Below, in pieces: positions 38,851-45,833 of a stretch of DNA of 45,833 nucleotides. The DNA comes from Symsagittifera roscoffensis (taxonomy: Eukaryota; Xenacoelomorpha; Acoela; Convolutidae): positions 3,536,001 through 3,581,833 of the forward strand of contig NC_087065.1 of NCBI RefSeq assembly GCF_963678635.1, in the 5' to 3' direction. The notes under the pieces were generated by a model. The model did no database searches. It was not told the origin of the DNA and was given only the letters and a program-made list of their open reading frames with translations. The first letter of the stretch is position 1. Each line of letters begins with the position of its first letter. The translations under genes were made by a program, and so were the position numbers.

Positions 38851-39392
38851 CTAATAGATTGATTATTGTTCCGTCCATTCAAAAGGGAGAGGAACTTTGT
38901 ATTTTGATGTGTTTTAGTTTTTTCTTTTTGTTTTCCCCGAAAAATCAGGTGCCAGAAAAAATCATTGGAATGGATCAAGTGATATTTCATATGAAGCACT
39001 TTCAGTCGTGATTCGAATGATTGCAAGCAATTTCTAAAAAAGTTTCTCACTGTCCAAAAAAAACGGTTTGAAATTTTTAATTTTTGGCCTAATTTCGAGC
39101 TAATGAGGTGAACTTGCATGCTTAAAAAAGCTTATTTAGGCTTAATTTAAACGTTAAAGCTTAATTTTACTCAAGTAAAATTAGTTTTTCGGGTTTTTGG
39201 CGCCATGTAAAATTATAAACTCCAAAATTCATAAACTGTCTGAAAACTTCTATTTTTTGCTTAAACTTTTTGTCACACCACGCAGAAAATAACGACACTA
39301 ATTTTAAAAAAATTGTTTTTTTTTCTTGTGTTTTTAAGGATATGGTCGGAACATTCTGTGCTATTTGCACATTAAACAGCTGTCTTTGCTTA
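38851..39392 (+). repeat. R1 dispersed repeat, direct copy
   Basis: Holds attgttccgtccattcaaaa, gaggaactttgtattttgat and aatcaggtgccagaaaaaat. It ends with tatggtcggaacattctgtg then ctatttgcac. The order matches 5180-5824. A minus-strand ORF over it is a repeat shadow. Confidence 0.65.
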
Positions 39393-40248
39393 TAATTATG
39401 TAATTTGTCATAAAACTAAAGTCTACAAAAATTGAATAAAAAACTTAGGGCCGTTAAATTTAAATTGTCACTTCACTCAGAAATGGTTGTAGCATTTACT
39501 GATTCATATATTTAATTAGAAATGATTGCTAACCTTTGGGTGCGATATAAAAACTTAGCTGGAGCTTTCAAGCCCGATACGTACGCAAGCAGATAGCAAT
39601 ATTATCTTTTCGTAAAATCTTTGCTGAGCGTGTGTTTTCAAATGACGAGCAATATTTTAGTCCTCAAAAAAATCCTTGATAGTTCTTGGTGATTCAATAA
39701 CCTTAAATATTAGCTGACAAGTTTAATTTGGAGAAGCAGTCTGGTGTAATTTTTTAAAATCTATTTTTTGCTAATCAGAAAAAAAGTTTGACGGTTTTTG
39801 AACACACATTTTCAAACATATCATAGCATGAAACGTGTTTTTTTTTCGGAAAAAATTGCTTTTTGGACGATTAATGAGCAAAAAAACCTCCCACAGCTTT
39901 TTGATTCCGTTACTTGCTCCAAAAAATCAAGTAACATGAGAACGCTAAATACAGGGGAAAATAAATGTCCCAAAACAAGGAAAGTTACCATCTATTATAC
40001 CTGCAATTCCAAAATCATTTGTGGGGTTTGACAATTAATGTTTGAATGAGTTTTGAGCGTCTTCTCGCCAAGTGGGCACTCGTATCGGGACAAATTCTAG
40101 AACGCCCTGGCGGCTTTTTGCGTTAATGAAGTAGTTTTGATAAATTTGAAGACAAATAAATCTCTCAATAAAAGTATTTTTATCTACCAAAATTTTAATC
40201 CACGTTTCAGCTAAAAAACGTAGTGAAACGATTGGTGTTCATAAAGTT
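39393..40248. other. Intergenic, nothing recognised
   Basis: AT-rich sequence. No gene or confident repeat. Confidence 0.4.
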
Positions 40249-40692
40249 TACAAGGATAGCAAGTAGCAAAGAACGTTCAGACCACATTCTCAGAAAATTT
40301 GTTTTTTCATTTTCGTTCAAATTAGTGTTTTTTATTGTGCGTCGTGTGAAGATAGAATTATATGAACGGGTGGACATTCAATGAATACTATAATTGTCTC
40401 AAAAAAAGAGAAAATTTTTCAAAAACATTATTTAATTTGTATAAAATTTTTTGCCCCAAATGTTTTTTCTTTGATTTTTATTTTGTTTACCTGAGAAGCG
40501 CCAAATAAAGCTTTCAAAACTAGTTGAGCTCAAAATTTCAAGTTTGAGCTCAAAATTTGTCAACCAGTTTTTCTCGTCAATGTGACAATCTTTTGAGCTG
40601 ACAACGCCTGATTTTGAGTGGAAAATGGAAAATAGAAAAAAAATAAAATACACCCGAATAAAAAGTTTCTCCCTATTTTCAATGGTCAGAAC
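40249..40692 (-). repeat. R1 dispersed repeat, inverted short copy
   Basis: Starts acaaggatagcaagtagcaa and has a tgcgtcgtgtgaagatag block. It then has aaccagtttttctcgtcaat and atacacccgaataaaaagtt, and ends near ttttcaatggtcag. This matches the end of the copy at 33168-33970. Confidence 0.65.
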
Positions 40693-42929
40693 AAAAAGAC
40701 AACCAATTATTTTGGTTCAGTTAGGTTTGGACTGATTTCTAAGCGGAGTTATTTTCATCACTTGCGTTTACATAGAACAAAATATAAAGCACGTTTACAC
40801 CACAATTGGTGGCAGTTTTCATACCGACATAACAAAAATAAAATTCACACAGGTGAATTATTTTTTTGAGTTTTGGGAGAATAGATGGGCGTATAGACAT
40901 GCCGTAAGATTTTTCCCAGGGTGTTTATCCGTCAAACAAACAACAAAGTTTTTTTTAAGCGCAACGAGGGTCAAGAAAAACAACAGACGATTTTTAAATA
41001 CATTCGATAAAGAAATGGAGAAAAAATGCCAAAAGAATGACTATCTGCATCCTTGTTTTCTCTGATTATCTGAGCTTTTGTGAAAAATTTGTTTCTGATG
41101 AACTTAAGAGGCAATTTTTGAGAATTCCACTTTGCAAAATGATAATTTTCAATCACTTCAATTATTGATTTTACCTTTGAAATCAATTATTTATTTTGAG
41201 AAATGCAGGGAGTTCTTTTGGGAAATTCTGGTTCTCATTTTTCGATGAACTTTTGAGTATCCCTGATTTGCAAATCATACAGCGATTAGATCATTTTGAT
41301 TGCGAAGGGATTAAACCGCCTCTATAATATATGGTTGGTCAATCAATGTAGTAGGGGGGCGCGTAGGAGGACGAGGATACACTTTCAGATACCTCGTACG
41401 TCATAAGCAAAGAACTTGAAAATGATACCAGTAAGTAGCAGTTGCTGCTCTGCGTCTTCAGATAGAAACAGCCCCTGAGATGACTTTCAGAGAAAACAAT
41501 TGACAATCAGTATTGAAAAGATCGACACTGAATTGACAAGCTCAAGACACTTTAACTCCCGGTGGATTTGCGCTTATCTTTTGTTCAGTCAAAACATCTG
41601 ATTTTCTAAAGAACCTTCTCAAAACTGCTCATTCGTTCACATATCTCAATTCTGTGCATATTGTAAAATCAATCATGTTTTCAAACATTTTTCACCATTT
41701 TCCCAGTCTCTTCAGCAGTTTCTGCTGTTATTTCACTCCGAAAATGGCTGAAGTGAAGATTTGGTGCTGGGTAAATTAAGACGAAAGCACTTGATTAAGA
41801 CGGCAAGACATTTAGGCGACAATTTTTCACATTGCGATCGCAATTTAAAAATTATTTCATTACTACTTATTAATTAACAAGGCTTGTGAAATTCTAAGAA
41901 ATTTTTTGTAGGAACACATTTTGACAAGCACATTGCTATCGGCAGAAAGTTACTTCAAGTCGTGTGATACACTTTCATTGCAATGGCATGCAGTTGAAAA
42001 AAAAACAATTTCAAGTAAATATAAAATTAAAGTTAACCAGAAATGATTTTTTAAAAAATCTATGATTGTTTTTAAATCTAAGCTTGCACGCATGTTTTAT
42101 AGAGTCTTAAATTTCAAAATTGAAGCCAATTAACAAACTGGAATGTCCCGAAAAACGTTTGTCGTCTTATTCGCTGTCGTCTTATTTGCCGAAAACCGAA
42201 AATTTGATCCGTATGCCTGAAGAAAGGACTGAAATTGTCAACCATTGATTAAACGCGCAGTTATTGGCAATAGAAGGCAACATGACTTGATTGACACTAG
42301 ACGACAGACATTTGGAGTGACATTTATAGGGGAAAAGTGAAAAGAGTAATAAATAATTGAACAGAAAACAAGAATGCATCATCGGGATTAAATTGTAACA
42401 ATAAACCCCTTCCCCTCCCCCCTTTTCCCGTCAATTCTTCACAGGAGCGTCATCATTCTCACAACAAAAAGATAAGACCCCTATATAACTTCCTAAGCTA
42501 GTTTTAACTCATCTTTACAAATTGAAACTCAATCAACACATCTTTTTTAATTATGAAACCAAAGCAGGACATTTATTAGAAAATTAAGATTAACTTCCGT
42601 TTTGTTGACATTTCGTATGAAGCTGAAATGTCAACAATGAACAAGGGTTCGAAATATCATTAAACCTTAAATGGACTTTTAATCTTTTAATTCGGAGTTG
42701 TTCGTTCGTTTCTGAAAATGACATAAGTCTAATTTGATGCCATCTTTTGAAAAGTAGCTCTCTTGGTTGAGTATAGTATGGTCTTGCTCTGCTTATGGAA
42801 AATGACCTCTGTGTCGCAAATGGGGTATGGAGAATAAGTGAAAGAGCACCCCTTGAGAGGGATTTCAGGGGGAAGAGGAGCGGGAATAAAATGGGAAATG
42901 AGGATTTGGAGAGGGAACATTAGTCAAGT
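40693..42929. other. Intergenic, nothing recognised
   Basis: No gene is seen. Around 41340-41470 and 42390-42430 the sequence is GC-richer (a G/C-rich patch and a C-rich run), but no specific feature can be supported. A tgattgaca motif also occurs at about 42289. Confidence 0.4.
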
Positions 42930-43065
42930 TAAGTGACAGGTGTCAATCACCCATGGCTATCGACCATTAGGCAGTGTGTAGGCAACTTTCCGAGTATTGA
43001 CGGGTGGGTGACAGGCTGCGGCGGCTGTCAATCGGATGTGCGAGAGTGAAATGTCAATCAAGCTT
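42930..43065. promoter_or_regulatory. Cluster of PBX/MEIS-type (TGATTGACA, TGACAG) motifs
   Basis: Within 130 bp: tgacag at 42934, tgtcaatca at 42941, tgacag at 43009, ctgtcaatc at 43025 and tgtcaatca at 43052. TGATTGACAG is the known composite of PBC and MEIS homeodomain factors, and TGACAG is the MEIS/TGIF half. The block is more complex and less AT-rich than its flanks. A candidate enhancer, inferred from motif density only. Confidence 0.4.
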
Positions 43066-43510
43066 CACTTATTCAGATCAGCACAGCAGAAGCAGTAGCG
43101 GCTCAACGTCACACAAGGCAGCTCTGAGAGAGAAAAGAAGCTCATATGTATGTCACAGCTCAGCATGCTTCACTTTTATTAACTGCCGCCTTGACTGACT
43201 TCTTCTAAAGTGACGAAAAAGGATAAGCAAACAAAACAAACTCAAACACACCATGTGAATTTGAGAGCAGCTGTTGCTGCAAAGACTCCTCAAATATGAC
43301 AAAGTTCTGAATTTTAATTTTCTTAGGAACAAAGAGCTTTTATGTATCGAATATAATGTTGGAATAAAAAACTTGAAATCAATGGAAAAATTGAGTTTTT
43401 ACTCAATGTTTTTTTTTACTCATTTCTCTTACTTAATTGAAAAACCGTAGAAATAATCAGCAATGTGAATTGTTTTCAGCTTGTTTGTATATAGCTTGTT
43501 TCAATATATA
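43066..43510. other. Non-coding, nothing recognised
   Basis: The first 200 bp are less AT-rich (gcagtagcggctcaacgtca) and may belong to the putative regulatory block. A 64-codon ORF here is probably chance. Confidence 0.35.
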
Positions 43511-43925
43511 TACAGGGGCGGTTCTAGGATTTTCTCGAGGGAGGGGGGGGGGGCGGATTTTCACAAATTTTGTTGACTTATTTTTTAAGTTCGACCAAAT
43601 TGGTTTTCCGAGCTCTCCAAAGCAAAGCACTAAAAAGTCCCTGTATTTAAAAAAACAGGTCAAAAATGCGTTTTTGGGCACTTTTTGGAAAATTATAACC
43701 AAAAAATTGCATTTTTTCAGCGCGCGCTCCCCCCTTAAAATAGGTATATACTGGCGCCAAAGGCACTTTAAGAAAACATTTAGTGTCCGTCAGCCAAAAT
43801 TGGATATCTCAAAATAGTTCAAAGGGGGACCCTTTGGGTCGGCAGGGGGTCCTATCCTTGATATATATATTTAGGAGGGAGAGGGCGGAGGGGCGGGGGG
43901 GGCGGACACCCTTCCCCCTTTCCCC
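43511..43925 (+). mobile_element. hAT-like non-autonomous element, direct copy with GC-rich end
   Basis: The clearest direct copy. It opens acaggggcggttctaggatt and tctcgagggagg. It runs through ttcgaccaaattggttttcc, gagctctcca, gcgcgcgctccccccttaaa, ctggcgccaaaggcacttta and tcagccaaaattggatatct, to gggaccctttgg. A 10-bp inverted pair (cctatccttg at about 43851, caaggatagg at about 43928) brackets a G-rich tail. There is no transposase. Confidence 0.75.
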
Positions 43926-44314
43926 CTCAAGGATAGGGTGAACTTTTTTGAAAGTGAAAGTCAGGCCCAAAAAAAATGAAGCCCGAGTCCGGCCCGTAAA
44001 AACCCCGGATTCACTTCCTACTCCGGGGCGGAAACTTCCATTTCTTACAACCGTTGGTCTTTGTTCCTTTTTGAAACTGATTAAAATTAATTTATTTTGC
44101 GCTATGATGTCCTGTTTTTCAATCATATTTCGCTTTGAAATTGCTAAAATAGATACTAAAAGGCATAGTCTTGATAATTTTATAATCATGTAGAAAAATA
44201 TGTTTAGTTTTTTTTTGTTTTCAACAGATGAGTCAAACGAATAATTTCTTCACATTTTGTCGTTTGCTTGTTTATTCATGCGATTTTTATGTCTGAAACC
44301 TTGGTAAGTAGTAT
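43926..44314. other. Non-coding, nothing recognised
   Basis: Mixed-composition sequence. ORFs on both strands (43809-44189, 43948-44193) overlap the repeat and show no family features. Confidence 0.4.
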
Positions 44315-44473
44315 AGTAAAAGTGGCTAGGAAAATGACCACTTTTAACCCCCCTTTTTTCGATATGCCGTTGTACTTACCACTTTTAACCCCCAAAGGGG
44401 TTAAAATCCCTACTTTTTCGGGCACGCATGTTTTAAGGGGGGTTAAAATTGGTAATTTTCCAGCCACTTTATG
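44315..44473. mobile_element. Foldback element with long terminal inverted repeats
   Basis: The left end agtaaaagtggctaggaaaa then tgaccacttttaaccccccttt is mirrored at the right by aaggggggttaaaattggta then attttccagccactttat. About 35 of 39 positions pair. An inner palindrome, ttttaacccccaaaggggtt, lies at about 44383. It has the size and structure of a miniature foldback transposon. Confidence 0.7.
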
Positions 44474-44895
44474 GAAACGGGAATGGAATTAAGTTTTGGT
44501 TGGTGCATATTTTCCCTTCTAAATTTTGGGGTATTGGCTTGTTTACATGTAAAATGACGTTATATACCTATTATATGCAACCAAACTATATGGTATATAG
44601 GAAAGCACAAGATTTTGGCAGCGTAGCCTAACTGTTGGCTGCGGTGAACAATTTCCGTCACAAACGCATGTTTTATTGCTGAATCTCGAAGAAAGGAAAA
44701 TTCGTCAAGTGCGGCGGCCGCCACCTCTATTTAGGTAAAAATGATTGATCCATTTGAACAAAGAAAGAACGACTTTCCCGAAAGTTGAGTTGTTGTAGGC
44801 CAAATTATAGAATTAATTGTCGAAATGAAATAAAATAAAAAGGGGATGTTGAAAAAGGGGACTAAAAAAATATAATATGGTAAAAAAACTCTTCT
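44474..44895. other. Non-coding, nothing recognised
   Basis: AT-rich, apart from a short gtgcggcggccgccacc patch near 44709. The minus-strand ORF tail here reads as non-coding Phe-rich sequence. Confidence 0.35.
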
Positions 44896-44899
44896 TTGT

Positions 44900-45190
44900 A
44901 AGAAGTGGTGGGAATAAATGGACATAGCTGGCCTGTCCATCAACCCCAGCAGATCAGCAGCCCTGTGCCCAATCCAACCCCCGAGGGCGACCACGTCCCT
45001 GAGTTGCTCAGTGAGGAGTTCCCACTCGGGCGACCCAGGTACGAAAGTCTGGGGAAGGGGTTTCCCCTTGGCCCACTGGCGCGGTTTGAGCCAGAGCTCT
45101 TTCACCACTAGGACCTCAGGATTGGGCCCAGCCTTATAGCGAAGATGAAGCTCCTCAATTGGAATGTTGATGAGTTCTAGTCCCCAGAAA
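44900..45190 (-). CDS. Unidentified minus-strand coding-like stretch
   Basis: On the minus strand a frame is open from just after a TGA near 45205 and reads VLFWGLELINIPIEELHLRY, then a VVKELWLKPRQWAKGKPLP segment. It continues through PEWELLTEQLRDVVALGGWI and DRPAMSIYSHHF, then turns into AT-rich sequence. Base composition is clearly higher in G+C than the flanks, and residue content is protein-like. No ATG suits a start, so it is either an internal exon or a decayed transposon fragment. I do not recognise the family. A plausible upstream acceptor (ttctgag) is weak. Confidence 0.4.
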
Positions 45191-45209
45191 AGGACTTTGA
45201 CTCAGAATT

Positions 45210-45790
45210 TTCCGGATAGGTTTTTTTCACATTCAAATAAATCTCATGAATGATTTCCAAGTCTGTTGAAGTAACTCTACGTTTTTCCAATTTCATTTTT
45301 TCCAACAATCTTTGAGCCTGCTGAATTTAAAAAGAAACAGTGGAAATAAAAGTAACCTGTTAGATACCAACAGCTGATATCTACAACTCGGTGATATACA
45401 TCTAATTAGACCATCAGCCTTTTTCATATAATTTTAACATTTTAGTAAACAAAAATTTTCAGTCTGCGCTTTATTTTTCCTTTATATCAGCTTAGTGTCA
45501 AAGTCAAACAAGAAGTCAAATCGATTTTCAGAAGTAGCTTTCGACAAATCAAATGTTTTTACAAGTTTTTGTTTCCATATCAATCTCAAAATTTCTAAAC
45601 TGGTTGAAAATAACACGCAGCTAAAAGTACAATTTCTTCCGTCTGTGTTTTCGTGATAAGCGTATTTTAAACTCGGGGAAAATTTAAGGAAAGTTTAGCA
45701 TAATTATCACCTTCCGAAACCTGCTGTTCCATATGTTTTTATTTGATGAACAATTTCATGTGATTTAAAATGTTAATTTGCTTGTTTTAG
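45210..45790. other. Non-coding, nothing recognised
   Basis: AT-rich sequence. No feature is supported. Confidence 0.4.
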
Positions 45791-45833
45791 ATGCCATCAT
45801 ACTTAGAGACAGTCAAAGTCCCTTTCGGGGGAC
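45791..45833 (+). CDS. Possible exon start at the window edge
   Basis: After an acceptor-like cttgttttag, the sequence atgccatcatacttagagac continues open to the window end (MPSYLETVKVPFGG). It is too short to judge. Confidence 0.15.
   Translation, partial: MPSYLETVKVPFGG

Noticed and set aside
43004-43198. 64-codon Ser-rich ORF
   Set aside because: No start context, neighbours or family motifs. It lies in a putative regulatory block.

Overview
The window is AT-rich animal (invertebrate bilaterian) nuclear DNA. It has spliced genes with GT-AG introns, dispersed repeats, an intronic satellite and a 200-base assembly gap. I cannot name the species. Homologues of claudin and basonuclin point to a bilaterian. 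No bacterial, organellar or viral gene organisation was seen.

Three protein-coding genes can be supported, all on the + strand. (1) A class A (rhodopsin-like) GPCR of 349 residues is spread over six exons between 8600 and 23600. All exon junctions are phase-consistent, and the joined product carries all seven membrane segments. (2) A claudin/PMP22-type four-pass membrane protein lies at 27335-28864 in two exons, with an acidic cytoplasmic tail. (3) An intronless basonuclin-type zinc-finger protein of 607 residues lies at 36097-37920. An unidentified minus-strand open stretch (about 44900-45190), richer in G+C than its surroundings, may be an exon or transposon fragment.

The rest is mostly repeats. 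Four dispersed families recur. R1 has a terminus near acaaggatagccgg and an internal segment near ccggtttttctcgaca. R2 is a palindrome-ended element built on ctagtcatacaatttccata. A hAT-like family has the end caggggcggatctagg. R4 is a short family around cgagcagtcttgtt. There are also foldback elements at 26393-26500, 44315-44473 and 24850-25220.

The most striking structure is in GPCR intron 1. About sixteen decayed tandem copies of a roughly 96-bp unit stand directly upstream of the real TM1 exon. Each unit is the acceptor region plus the first 80 or so bases of that exon, so the intron holds a ladder of pseudo-exon heads and decoy 3' splice sites. It is interrupted by R2 elements. GPCR intron 5 is filled by a 5.07-kb satellite of 60-bp units, each made of two diverged 30-bp halves, with a recent internal duplication of about 930 bp.

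Layout: 1-8599 repeats and non-coding; 8600-23600 GPCR; 23601-27334 non-coding with foldbacks; 27335-28864 claudin-like gene; 28865-36039 non-coding with R1 and R2 copies; 36040-37920 basonuclin promoter and gene; 37921-45833 non-coding with repeats, a cluster of PBX/MEIS-type sites near 42930-43060, and the unidentified minus-strand stretch.
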